Part shown: one piece after another, positions 9,004 through 16,971 of the stretch | How positions within the stretch are numbered: the first letter of the stretch is position 1 | How the letters are laid out: every line of letters starts with the position of its first letter | Position numbers and translations under genes: made by a program | Source of the DNA: Hymenobacter nitidus | GTDB taxonomy: Bacteria > Bacteroidota > Bacteroidia > Cytophagales > Hymenobacteraceae | Reading direction: 5' to 3' | Assembly (NCBI RefSeq): GCF_020447315.1 | Contig: NZ_JAJADQ010000011.1 | Span: forward strand, 154,311 to 218,310 | Length of the DNA: 64,000 nucleotides | The notes under the pieces: generated by a model | Told to the model about the DNA's origin: nothing | What the model saw: only the letters and a program-made list of their open reading frames with translations | The model's database searches: none

Positions 9004-10158
9004 TCAGGACGCGGAGCCGCCGGTATAGAACTGGTATATGGCTGTGAGCACGCGCTGCTGGTCAGACTCGCTCAGCTCGTAATACAGCGGCAGGCGCACC
9101 AGGCGCCCGGCGTGGGCGGTGGCGTGGGGGAGGGGGCGGCCATCGTGCTGTGCCTGGTAGAACGGGCTGGCGTGCAGCGGCTGGTAGTGCGACACGGCCA
9201 GAATCTGCTGTTGCCCCAGATGCTGAATCAGCGCATCCCGCTCCCGCTGATTGTTGCAGAGTAGGTAGAAAATATGCGCATTGTGGCGGGCATACGTCGG
9301 CACAAACGGCAGCGCGCAGCAGCCTTGCCGGGCCAGCTCCTGCAGCGCCTCGTAGTAGCGGTGCCACTGGGCCATGCGCCGCGTCTGAATCTGGGGGAGC
9401 TGCTGCAATTGGCCCCAGAGGTAGGCCGCGTTCAGCTCAGAAGGCAGAAACGACGAGCCGATATCCACCCACTGGTAGCGGGCCACTTCGCCCCGGAAAA
9501 ACGCAGCCCGGTTGGTACCCTTTTCCCAGAGAATTTCGGCCCGGGCCGCGAATACCGGGTCATTGATAGCCAGCAACCCGCCTTCACCGCAAATAATGTT
9601 CTTGGTTTCGTGGAAGGAAAAAGCGGCCAGGTGCCCCACCGCGCCCAGGGGCTGCGCATGGTAGAAGCTCTCAATGCCCTGGGCCGCGTCCTCCACGATA
9701 AACAGGTCCTTGTGCGTCTGCGCCAGAGCCAGCAGCGGAGCCATGTCGCAGGCCACGCCGGCGTAGTGCACCGGCACAATGGCGCGGGTACGCGGCGTTA
9801 CCAAGGCCGCCACCTGGTCTACATCCAGGTTGGGATGATTCGGCAGGCTGTCGGCAAAGACGATTTTGGCCCCGCGCAGCACAAAGGCGTTGGCCGTTGA
9901 CGTAAACGTGAAGGAGGGTACAATCACCTCGTCGCCGGGCCGGATGTCGAGCAGCAGGGCCGCCATTTCCAGGGCTGCCGTGCCGCTGGTGGTAAGCAGC
10001 GCGTGCTGCAGGTCGTAACGGGCTTTCAGGAACTGCTGGCTCTGCTGGGTGAAGTAGCCGTTGCCGGAAAGCTTGCCCCGGGCTACGGCTTCCTGAATGT
10101 AGGTCAGCTCCTGGCCGGCAATAAACGGCTTGTTGAACGGAATTGGGGCCTGCGCCAT
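9004..10158 (-). CDS. rffA: RffA/WecE-type dTDP-4-amino-4,6-dideoxygalactose transaminase
   Basis: A 384-residue PLP enzyme of the DegT/DnrJ/EryC1 fold. IPFNKPFIAGQELTYI at the N-terminus is characteristic of RffA/WecE. LTTSGTAALEMAALLL binds PLP phosphate, VEDAAQGI holds the aspartate that contacts the pyridine nitrogen, and FSFHETKNIICGEGG contains the Schiff-base lysine at about residue 181. In E. coli the enzyme aminates dTDP-4-keto-6-deoxyglucose to dTDP-4-amino-4,6-dideoxygalactose using glutamate. It starts 4 nt after the upstream GT2 gene on the same strand, so the two form an operon. The facing WecD-like gene at 11275 would supply the next step. Confidence 0.88.
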   Translation of the reverse strand: MAQAPIPFNKPFIAGQELTYIQEAVARGKLSGNGYFTQQSQQFLKARYDLQHALLTTSGTAALEMAALLLDIRPGDEVIVPSFTFTSTANAFVLRGAKIVFADSLPNHPNLDVDQVAALVTPRTRAIVPVHYAGVACDMAPLLALAQTHKDLFIVEDAAQGIESFYHAQPLGAVGHLAAFSFHETKNIICGEGGLLAINDPVFAARAEILWEKGTNRAAFFRGEVARYQWVDIGSSFLPSELNAAYLWGQLQQLPQIQTRRMAQWHRYYEALQELARQGCCALPFVPTYARHNAHIFYLLCNNQRERDALIQHLGQQQILAVSHYQPLHASPFYQAQHDGRPLPHATAHAGRLVRLPLYYELSESDQQRVLTAIYQFYTGGSAS

Positions 10159-10162
10159 AGCT

Positions 10163-11095
10163 CTAGGTTGTGGCTTCCACTACGTACAGGGGCCGCTGGC
10201 GGACACTCTCGAAAATTTTGCCCACGTACAGCCCCACGGTGCCCAGGGCCAGAAGAATCAGTCCGGAAAAGAAGCTGATGGCCAGCAGCAGGCTGGTGTA
10301 GCCCGGCACGGTAATCTGCCCAATGGCGTAGCGCACCAGCGTGATAAGGCCGAGCAGAAAGGCCCCACCCGAGAGCAACAAACCGAGGTAGGCCATCAGG
10401 CGCAGGGGCTTGTCGGAGGAGGCCAGAATAACGTCGGTAGCCAGCCGCAGCCGGCGCGCAAAGCTGTAGGTGCCGGGCCGGCCCTCGGGCGCGTGCTGCA
10501 CGGGCACGGTTATTTGCCGGAAGCCCACCCAGCGAACCATGGTGGGGAAGTAGCGGATACTCTCGCGCAATTGCCCCACGGCGGCCACGACCCGGCGGTG
10601 GTACAGCCCGAAATTAGCCACCCGCGGGTCTTGGTGCGTGCCGGTGAGGTAGGAGAGTAGGGCGTAGAAACCCCGGGAAATGCTGGTTTTCAGCCATGCA
10701 TCCTGCCGCGAGGTGCGGCTGGCCAGCACCACGTCGTAGCCCTGCCGGGTGCGGGCGTAGAGGGCCGGAATTTCTTCAGGCCGGTCCTGCAGGTCGCAGT
10801 CCATTACCACTACCCACTCACCCCGTGCGGCGTCGAGGCCGGCCGTAATGGCGTGATGCTGCCCAAAATTGCGGCTGAGTCGCAGGCCACGAATGCGCGC
10901 ATCAACTGCGGCCAACGCCTGGATTTTCCCCCAGCTACCATCCGGGCTGCTGTCGTCGACGAGAATGATTTCGTAGGAGTCGGTTAGTGGTGCCAGAACA
11001 GCGTGCAGGCGGGCCACCAGCTCATCCAGCAGATGCTCAGCCCGGTACACGGGGCTGACCACTGAGAAATAAGGCTTGGTGGGAGGGGTGGGCAT
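10163..11095 (-). CDS. GtrB/DPM1-like family 2 glycosyltransferase with two C-terminal membrane helices
   Basis: A 310-residue protein. The catalytic part has YFSVVSPVYRAEHLL, ILVDDSSPDGSW and VVMDCDLQDRPEEIPAL, the DxD of polyprenyl-phosphate glycosyltransferases, then VLASRTSRQD. Two hydrophobic helices follow near residues 230-255 and 265-295, as in GtrB, ArnC and bacterial DPM1 homologues. These enzymes transfer a sugar from UDP or GDP to undecaprenyl phosphate at the inner membrane face. The operon partner is the sugar aminotransferase, so it could load an amino-sugar onto the carrier; this is inference. A -7 motif on this strand lies at 11168-11175. Confidence 0.88.
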   Translation of the reverse strand: MPTPPTKPYFSVVSPVYRAEHLLDELVARLHAVLAPLTDSYEIILVDDSSPDGSWGKIQALAAVDARIRGLRLSRNFGQHHAITAGLDAARGEWVVVMDCDLQDRPEEIPALYARTRQGYDVVLASRTSRQDAWLKTSISRGFYALLSYLTGTHQDPRVANFGLYHRRVVAAVGQLRESIRYFPTMVRWVGFRQITVPVQHAPEGRPGTYSFARRLRLATDVILASSDKPLRLMAYLGLLLSGGAFLLGLITLVRYAIGQITVPGYTSLLLAISFFSGLILLALGTVGLYVGKIFESVRQRPLYVVEATT

Positions 11096-11167
11096 GCGGG
11101 AACGACTCGAAGGCAGAAAAATGGACGGCCATGGCCGTCCCGTAGCGAAAATAAGCCACTACTTTGC

Positions 11168-11175
11168 CAAAGGTA
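11168..11175 (-). promoter_or_regulatory. Bacteroidota -7 promoter element TACCTTTG (minus strand)
   Basis: Read on the minus strand this is TACCTTTG, an exact TAnnTTTG match 72 nt upstream of the GT2 start at 11095. It would drive the leftward GT2-rffA operon. Confidence 0.5.
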
Positions 11176-11274
11176 ATACGAGCCCAGGCTTTTGCCCCGA
11201 GAATAAAACGAGGGTAGGTCGGCGGCTTCTCTTTACTTAATTCCAACCCGAATTTTCATCCCATTCCGCTTTCT

Positions 11275-12006
11275 ATGCCTGCCATCGGCTCTATAACTCA
11301 CCTGGAATGGGACAGTGCCTTCCTCGGCTTTCCAACGGGCCAGCTGTATGCCTCAGGTATGGCAACTGAGGCGCTACGGGCTTTACTGGCGCAGGCCCAA
11401 AAAGAAGGATACAAGCTGCTATACTGGTTTGTACGGCCCGATGATGCTGCGTCCCTGGCAGCTGCAAGGGCTGTGGGCATCACCCCAGCAGACGATAAGC
11501 ATACCTATGCCCGCGCCTTACCACCACTGCTGCCTTCGCCACTAGCCCCGGTGCAGCGGGCGGCCCCCACCGATGCTCCCGAGCTTTTGTCCCTGGCTTT
11601 GCAAAGCGGTGCGTATTCCCGCTTCCGCCTCGATCCGCTTTTCGGGCCCGCCGTGTTCGAGCAACTGTATGCGCAGTGGTTGCAGAACGCCCTGAATAAT
11701 GACAAGGTGCTGGTGTGCCGGCAGCCAGGAACAGAGGGAGCGGCTCTGGGGCTGCTGACGCTCGAAAAGCAGGCTGCAGAGCTGACTATCGGCCTGTTGG
11801 CAGTGGATAGCCGCTGGCGGCAGCAGGGAATCGGGCAGGCCCTGCTGGCCGCGGCGTATCAAGAGGCGCAGGCGGCAGGATATACAGCGTTGCGGGTCAC
11901 GACGCAGGGCGCCAACCCGGTGGCGTGCCGCTTCTACGAGCGGGCCGGCTTCGCGCTAATTGAGCGGCAGCTCGTGTTTCATCTGTGGCTGACGCCGCCG
12001 CAGTAG
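11275..12006 (+). CDS. GNAT acetyltransferase resembling WecD/RffC (dTDP-fucosamine acetyltransferase)
   Basis: A 243-residue protein with a C-terminal GNAT domain: TIGLLAVDSRWRQQGIGQALL holds the acetyl-CoA loop QQGIGQA at about residues 183-189, and TQGANPVACRFYERAGF is the last GNAT helix. The N-terminal part follows the order I recall for E. coli WecD: LEWDSAFLGF near residue 9, then SRFRLDP and LYAQWLQNAL. WecD acetylates dTDP-4-amino-4,6-dideoxygalactose, the product of RffA, which is encoded nearby on the opposite strand. Functional assignment rests on remembered family features plus context; a generic GNAT is the alternative. Confidence 0.75.
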   Translation: MPAIGSITHLEWDSAFLGFPTGQLYASGMATEALRALLAQAQKEGYKLLYWFVRPDDAASLAAARAVGITPADDKHTYARALPPLLPSPLAPVQRAAPTDAPELLSLALQSGAYSRFRLDPLFGPAVFEQLYAQWLQNALNNDKVLVCRQPGTEGAALGLLTLEKQAAELTIGLLAVDSRWRQQGIGQALLAAAYQEAQAAGYTALRVTTQGANPVACRFYERAGFALIERQLVFHLWLTPPQ

Positions 12007-12027
12007 GCTTGTTGCTAGGAGTTGCCG

Positions 12028-12035
12028 TACTTTTG
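12028..12035 (+). promoter_or_regulatory. Bacteroidota -7 promoter element TACTTTTG
   Basis: TACTTTTG fits TAnnTTTG and lies 45 nt before the ATG of the following glycosyltransferase, suggesting a separate transcript beginning near 12042. Confidence 0.5.
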
Positions 12036-12079
12036 CAGTTCGCTTCGTATACGACGGCCTACTGGCTACTTCTCTGTTT

Positions 12080-13144
12080 ATGCATATTTTGTTTTTGGTG
12101 CCGTATCCTCCCGGCAAAGCTCCTTCCCAGCGTTTCCGGTTCGAGCAGTACCTGCATTTTCTGGCCGGAGCCGGCCACACCTACCAGCTGGAGTCGTTTA
12201 TTTCGGACGCTACCTGGAGTATTCTCTACAAGCCGGGCCACACGCTGAGCAAGGCATTGGGCATCATTGGCGGGTTTCTGCGGCGCTTTCTGCTCCTGTT
12301 TTCCGTCCCGAAGGCCGACTTTGTGTTCATTCACCGTGAAGCCTCGCCCATCGGGCCGCCCATCTTCGAGTGGCTTATTGCCAAGGTCTTCGGCAAGCGC
12401 ATCGTCTACGACTTCGACGACGCCATCTGGATTCCGAATACCTCGGCGGCCAACAGCATCGTGGCTGGGGTGAAGTGGCACCACAAAGTGGGCAGCATCA
12501 GCCGCTGGGCCTACAAAATCAGTTGCGGCAACACTTACCTGCGGGATTATGCGCGGCAGTTCAATTCCAACGCCGTGGTCAATCCGACTACGATTGATAC
12601 CGTCAACCTGCACAACCAGGTGAAAGACCAGCGCACCGATAAGCTGGTCATTGGCTGGACGGGTACGCACTCTACCATGAAGTATCTGGAGCAGGTAGTG
12701 CCGGTGCTGGCCGAGCTGGAGCAGCACTACGCCTTCGAGTTTCGGGTAATATCCAACCAGGAGCCGCAGCTGCCGCTTCGTTCCTTGTCGTTCCGCCCCT
12801 GGCGCAAAGACACCGAAATCGACGATTTGCTCACGTTCAATATCGGTCTGATGCCACTGGAAGACGACCCGTGGGCCAAGGGCAAATGTGCTTTCAAGGC
12901 CCTGCAGTACATGGCCCTGGGCGTACCGGCCATGGTGTCGCCGGTGGGAATGAACAGCGAAGTGGTGACGGATGGCGTGAATGGCTACATCTGCGCTTCT
13001 TACCAGGACTGGTACCAGGGGCTGGAAAAGCTGCTCAAAGACCACGACCTGCGCACGCGCTTTGGTCAGGCGGCCCGCGCTACCATTGAGGCCCGCTTCT
13101 CGGTAGAGGCAAACCGGACTAATTTTTTGGCGCTGTTTGCCTGA
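12080..13144 (+). CDS. Family 4-like glycosyltransferase
   Basis: A 354-residue GT-B enzyme. It begins MHILFLVPYPPGKAPSQRFRFEQY, a glycosyltransferase start that includes a conserved PSxRFR element. RIVYDFDDAIWIPNT is typical of this subgroup, and KLVIGWTGTHSTMKYLEQVVPVL opens the donor domain. GLMPLEDDPWAKGKCAFKALQYMALGVPAMVSPVGMN is the donor-binding loop, with the glutamate of the usual EX7E partly replaced. It is probably cytoplasmic and part of the polysaccharide pathway. Its last 79 bases overlap the 3' end of the opposing membrane-protein gene. Confidence 0.85.
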   Translation: MHILFLVPYPPGKAPSQRFRFEQYLHFLAGAGHTYQLESFISDATWSILYKPGHTLSKALGIIGGFLRRFLLLFSVPKADFVFIHREASPIGPPIFEWLIAKVFGKRIVYDFDDAIWIPNTSAANSIVAGVKWHHKVGSISRWAYKISCGNTYLRDYARQFNSNAVVNPTTIDTVNLHNQVKDQRTDKLVIGWTGTHSTMKYLEQVVPVLAELEQHYAFEFRVISNQEPQLPLRSLSFRPWRKDTEIDDLLTFNIGLMPLEDDPWAKGKCAFKALQYMALGVPAMVSPVGMNSEVVTDGVNGYICASYQDWYQGLEKLLKDHDLRTRFGQAARATIEARFSVEANRTNFLALFA

Positions 13145-14427
13145 AACTGCATGATGTAGAGGGCCGCCAGGTAGAAGGGCATCAGCGGAATCTTATAGCG
13201 CACCAGCGTGCCGAAGTTACCGCTGTTGGTGCCGACTCCGATGGCAAAGACGATGGCAAACAGAAAGCAGAACGTGACGATAGGCGTGCTGGCAATCTGC
13301 CGGAAGCTCTTAAATATGCCCGTTCGATAAAACATCATCACCGTTAGGTAGATGAACATGGTGGCCTCCATAGCCGAGAGCAGCATAACCGGGTTGCGGG
13401 CCTCAAACAGGAAAGGCCGCCACAGGGCCACGACTATAGCCTGCGGAGCCACCGTAACAATGCTGCCCAGGCTACCGTCAATCGTACCGATATTATAGGC
13501 CGAGCCCTGGTCTTTGGTCAGACCGTAGAGGTATTCCTGGTTGATTTTAGTCCGCTCCCCGATTTTGTCCACGGCGAAACGGTCATCGTCGGCCGTCAGG
13601 TTGGTAGCACCCAGGTAGCCGGCTCCCAGGCCCAGCAGCAGAAAGAAGGGCTTCAGAATGGTGCGCAGGGCAGCACTTTTGATGCGGCGGTTATTTTCGA
13701 TGAACACCCAGAGCAGGGCCGGCGGCATGAAGGAAAGCAGGATGTACACCTTTACCGTCATGATGACGTAGGCCGCCAGCAGACCCACAGTGGCCGAAAA
13801 AAGGATGTTTTTCTTGAGTACAGCCGCGTGGTAGAAGCCGTAGAACACCCAGCCCAGCGCCCCAATACAGATAGAGTCTTTCATGACGCCGGAGCCCCAG
13901 AAAAACACGGAAGGCAGAAAGAAAATAGCAATGGCCAGGCGCTTGTACAGCAGCGGATACGCCCGCACAAAGGTCAGGTACATGGCCCACATACCGCTGA
14001 AGCTGAGGCCCGCAAATACCAGGGCAATAACCGAATAGGTATTGAAGCTCAGCAGCGCAGCCACGGCGGCCACCCGCACCACGAAATACTCCGTCGTGGA
14101 GGTGTACCAGGGCATCTGGCTGGAGTAGCGCGAGGTGAGGGCATCAAATTCGCCGTCGGCAAAAATCAGCCGGATGGCCGCCGCCGGAGAATCCCCGAAG
14201 GCGTTGTAGATGATGGTGGAGTGCTTGGTGTAGTTGAACGTGTCGCCGCCGCCGTAGTAAAACTGGTAGACCACGCCCAGGGCAATGGCGCCAATAAACT
14301 TCACCGTAAGCGCCGGAATGAAGTAGCGGCGCGTGAAGGCATTCGTAACCTTGCCCCGCACGCCGTAGGCAATGCCGTAGAAGATGGCCAGGTAAAACGG
14401 CGTCAGCAGCAGGTCTTGTAATTCCAT
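13066..14427 (-). CDS. Polytopic membrane protein, possibly polysaccharide polymerase-like
   Basis: A 453-residue protein with roughly ten hydrophobic segments spread through its length, such as LTVKFIGAIALGVVYQFYY and IVTFCFLFAIVFAIGVGT. I do not recognise a named family. Its size, topology and position beside glycosyltransferases and a TPR partner would suit an O-antigen-polymerase or EpsG-like role, but no diagnostic motif was identified. It starts 22 nt after the TPR gene and is probably co-transcribed. Its C-terminal 26 codons, ending in a basic tail, are antisense to the end of the neighbouring glycosyltransferase. No terminator fits between the two. Confidence 0.75.
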   Translation of the reverse strand: MELQDLLLTPFYLAIFYGIAYGVRGKVTNAFTRRYFIPALTVKFIGAIALGVVYQFYYGGGDTFNYTKHSTIIYNAFGDSPAAAIRLIFADGEFDALTSRYSSQMPWYTSTTEYFVVRVAAVAALLSFNTYSVIALVFAGLSFSGMWAMYLTFVRAYPLLYKRLAIAIFFLPSVFFWGSGVMKDSICIGALGWVFYGFYHAAVLKKNILFSATVGLLAAYVIMTVKVYILLSFMPPALLWVFIENNRRIKSAALRTILKPFFLLLGLGAGYLGATNLTADDDRFAVDKIGERTKINQEYLYGLTKDQGSAYNIGTIDGSLGSIVTVAPQAIVVALWRPFLFEARNPVMLLSAMEATMFIYLTVMMFYRTGIFKSFRQIASTPIVTFCFLFAIVFAIGVGTNSGNFGTLVRYKIPLMPFYLAALYIMQFQANSAKKLVRFASTEKRASMVARAA

Positions 14428-14449
14428 TCGGCAAAAGAGGGCAACCCCT

Positions 14450-15697
14450 TTATTTCTTGTTCTTCTTCACGTAGGCCTTTGCCTCCTTATACTCCGCCGA
14501 CTTGTGCTCGGCCTTGCTGGCCACGACGTTGTAGTAGCGTAGCGCCGTTTGGGTGTCCTTTTCCTTATCAGCAATCTGGGCCAGCTTCTGATTGGCATAC
14601 AGATAAAAGCCGCCGCTGGTGTCGCCGGTGCTTTCCGCAAATACGATACTGCGCTGGTAATAGTCTTTGGCTTTTACCCGGTCCTTGTACTTGTTCTGCA
14701 TCAGCCAGCCCAAAAAGTAGGTGGCGTAGCGTCCACTGATGCCTTCGTAGCCCGGCAGGCCCCGATTGAGCTTGTCCAGAATTTCCCGGCTCACCCGCTC
14801 ACACTCCGGAAAATTTCCTTCGTTAAAGCAGAGCAGGGCGTAAAAGCGCTGAAAATAAGCGTTGTCCGGAAAGGTATTGGCCAGGTAGCGCGCCACGGGC
14901 ATGGAGGCCGCCGTGTTGTTTTCCTCGTTGTTGAGGATGCGCATCAGGAAGGTCTTGGCTTCCAGACCGGTGTAGAAGCCGTTGTCGGCCACACTCTTCA
15001 GCTGCTGCAAACCCAGGGCGCGGTTGCCTTTCGGGAAAAACAGCAGCACGGGCCGTAGCAGCGGGTAGTTTTCCGAAATCCAGACGGCGTAGTAGTTAAA
15101 CAGGGCCTGGCCAAACAGAAACTCGGGACTCAGCCCGTTGGCTTCCTTGCTTTTCTCCAGGTAGTCGAGGGCCCGCTTGCTGCTGACGGTAGCTTTGCGC
15201 CAGTTCTTACGCTCGGCGTTCAGGCGGGCATCGAAGCCGTAGGCCGCCGACAGGAAAAAGCAGGCCTCATAGTTCTTGTTATCGGCCTCATACAGCCGCT
15301 CCCCGTAGGTGACGGCGGTATCCATGTAGGCGAAAAATGACTTGTCGTAGACCTTGGTCTGCACGTTGGTCGGTACAATTTTCCACCATTGGCTCAGGCC
15401 CAGTAAAAAGTAGGGCATGGGGTGCTGCGGGTAGCGGCGGCGCAGGGAGCGGAATTGCTTTTCGGCCTTGTCGTATTTGAAGTTGTAGAGGTTCTGAACC
15501 GCGCCTTCGAGCTCCGTCTGAATGTCCTTGTCGAGCAGGAGCCAGCCCTTGGTATCGACGGCTCCGGGCGCAATATCCACGTTTTCCAACTCGATTTTAC
15601 GAATGGGCGCGGGCGTACGGGTTGTATCGGGCTGCTGGGCCTGCGCTGCCAGCGGCAGGAACAGAAGCAACAGGATAAAACGGAGTTTTTGAATCAT
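14450..15697 (-). CDS. Exported TPR-repeat protein
   Basis: A 415-residue protein. I start it at ATG 15697, which gives a clean signal peptide (MIQKLRFILLLLFLPLAAQA, cleaved before QQPD), rather than at the upstream codon. The mature part is all helical with tetratricopeptide-like repeats, for example YDKAEKQFRSLRRRYPQHPMPYFLLGL near the start and VKAKDYYQRSIVFAESTGDT and TQTALRYYNVVASKAEH near the end. TPR proteins act as scaffolds, so it may be a periplasmic partner of the membrane protein encoded 22 nt downstream. A variant -7 motif (TACTTTAG on this strand) lies at 15761-15768. Confidence 0.8.
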   Translation of the reverse strand: MIQKLRFILLLLFLPLAAQAQQPDTTRTPAPIRKIELENVDIAPGAVDTKGWLLLDKDIQTELEGAVQNLYNFKYDKAEKQFRSLRRRYPQHPMPYFLLGLSQWWKIVPTNVQTKVYDKSFFAYMDTAVTYGERLYEADNKNYEACFFLSAAYGFDARLNAERKNWRKATVSSKRALDYLEKSKEANGLSPEFLFGQALFNYYAVWISENYPLLRPVLLFFPKGNRALGLQQLKSVADNGFYTGLEAKTFLMRILNNEENNTAASMPVARYLANTFPDNAYFQRFYALLCFNEGNFPECERVSREILDKLNRGLPGYEGISGRYATYFLGWLMQNKYKDRVKAKDYYQRSIVFAESTGDTSGGFYLYANQKLAQIADKEKDTQTALRYYNVVASKAEHKSAEYKEAKAYVKKNKK

Positions 15698-15780
15698 GGG
15701 AGCGTTTGGTGGCGGGCGGGCGGGCAGCTTGCACTGACGTAAAGCCACGCAACGGAAAAGCTAAAGTATGACTTTTATCC

Positions 15781-15788
15781 TAGATTTG
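15781..15788 (+). promoter_or_regulatory. Bacteroidota -7 promoter element TAGATTTG
   Basis: TAGATTTG fits TAnnTTTG and ends 19 nt before the peptidase ATG at 15808. It is back to back with a variant motif for the leftward TPR gene. Confidence 0.5.
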
Positions 15789-15807
15789 GACGAATAAACA
15801 CGCTGCT

Positions 15808-16722
15808 ATGGACCTTCTACGAACCTTATGCCAAATAGCTGCCCCGGCTGGCAATGAGGCCCCAATGACTGAATTCCTTCTAAACTACATTGCCCAGCAG
15901 CAAAGCTCGTGGCGTGTGCAGCCGCAGGTCTTAGCCGGGGAAGAATTTCAGGATTGCATTATTCTGGTATTCGGCAAACCCCGGACGGCCGTTTTTGCGC
16001 ATATGGATAGTATTGGGTTTACGGTTCGCTATGGGCAAGAGCTGGTGCGTATCGGGGGCCCGCGCGCCGAAACCGGCTACAAGCTGGTGGGCCACGACGC
16101 GCAAGGCGATATTGCCTGCACTCTTACTGTCGATAAGCAAACCGGGGAGTTGGGTTATGAGTTCACCCGGCCCATTGCGCGGGGCACGGAGCTGACCTTC
16201 CAGTGCGACTTCCGCGAAACGGAAACCACGGTTCAGTCCTGCTACCTCGACAACCGCCTCGGCGTCTGGAATGCCCTGCGCCTGGCCGAAACCCTGGAAG
16301 ATGGCATTCTGGTGTTCAGCTGCTGGGAAGAGCACGGCGGCGGCTCGGTAGCCTACTTGGCCAAGTACATCTACGAAAACTACGGGGTGCGCCAAGCCCT
16401 GATTTCCGACATTACCTGGGTAACCGAAGGCGTGCACCCGGGCCAGGGCGTAGTTATTTCCCTGCGCGACTCCCTGATTCCGCGCCGCTCCTACGTGGAG
16501 CGGATTCGGCGCATTGCCGAGCAAGCGGGTATTGCACACCAACTGGAAGTGGAAGGCAGTGGCGGCTCCGATGCCAAGGAGTTGCAGCACGGCGCCCAGC
16601 CCTGGGACTGGTGCTTTATCGGGGCTCCGGAAGACCATGTGCACTCGCCCGACGAGCTGGTCGATAAACGGGACATAAGCAGTATGGTGGCACTATACCA
16701 GGAATTGTTACGAGAATTGTAG
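15808..16722 (+). CDS. M42/M20-like metallopeptidase
   Basis: A 304-residue dinuclear zinc aminopeptidase-type protein. Metal ligands and catalytic residues appear in family order: FAHMDSIGF (H, D) near residue 65, CYLDNRLGVW (bridging D) near 145, CWEEHGGGS (EE pair, catalytic base and ligand) near 172, ISDITW (D), and EDHVHSPDEL (last H) near 277. M42 enzymes remove N-terminal residues from peptides in the cytoplasm. It is shorter than typical 340-360 residue M42 members, mainly in the region between the first ligands and the DNR motif. Exact peptide specificity is unknown. A -7 motif lies directly upstream. Confidence 0.85.
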   Translation: MDLLRTLCQIAAPAGNEAPMTEFLLNYIAQQQSSWRVQPQVLAGEEFQDCIILVFGKPRTAVFAHMDSIGFTVRYGQELVRIGGPRAETGYKLVGHDAQGDIACTLTVDKQTGELGYEFTRPIARGTELTFQCDFRETETTVQSCYLDNRLGVWNALRLAETLEDGILVFSCWEEHGGGSVAYLAKYIYENYGVRQALISDITWVTEGVHPGQGVVISLRDSLIPRRSYVERIRRIAEQAGIAHQLEVEGSGGSDAKELQHGAQPWDWCFIGAPEDHVHSPDELVDKRDISSMVALYQELLREL

Positions 16723-16745
16723 AGCAAATACTTGGCTCGTTAGTC

Positions 16746-16856
16746 GTGGCGAAATGGCGCTATTACTGGCTGGCCGTGCCGCTCGTAACCTTCGGCAGCT
16801 ACCTGCTCTACTGGGTCACGGAGCGGGTATCGGTTAACTACTTCCGCAAAGTATAG
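16746..16856 (+). CDS. Possible small membrane protein (36 aa)
   Basis: A 36-codon frame with a GTG start in the gap between the peptidase gene and hppA. It encodes VAKWRYYWLAVPLVTFGSYLLYWVTERVSVNYFRKV: a basic N-terminus, one hydrophobic segment of about 16 residues, and a basic end. (Shown here in two pieces: VAKWRYYWLAVPLVTF and GSYLLYWVTERVSVNYFRKV.) The composition is what one expects of a single-pass small membrane protein. No ribosome-binding site or homologue was identified, so it may be a chance frame. Confidence 0.3.
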   Translation: MAKWRYYWLAVPLVTFGSYLLYWVTERVSVNYFRKV

Positions 16857-16894
16857 AAGCGCTGGGATATTAGGGCCGTACTGGGGTTGGATTT

Positions 16895-16920
16895 GCTTGT
16901 AAAACCTCTATTTTACAAGC
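16895..16920. promoter_or_regulatory. Perfect inverted repeat upstream of hppA
   Basis: GCTTGTAAAA and TTTTACAAGC form perfect 10-bp arms around a 6-nt centre (CCTCTA), 51 nt before the hppA start. The AT-rich arms could be a dimeric regulator site or a weak leader hairpin. No T-run follows, so it is not a standard terminator. Confidence 0.45.
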
Positions 16921-16971
16921 ACAAAGCTTTTCCAACTACCACCAAAACCCTAAAATCCCACCACCGCTTCT

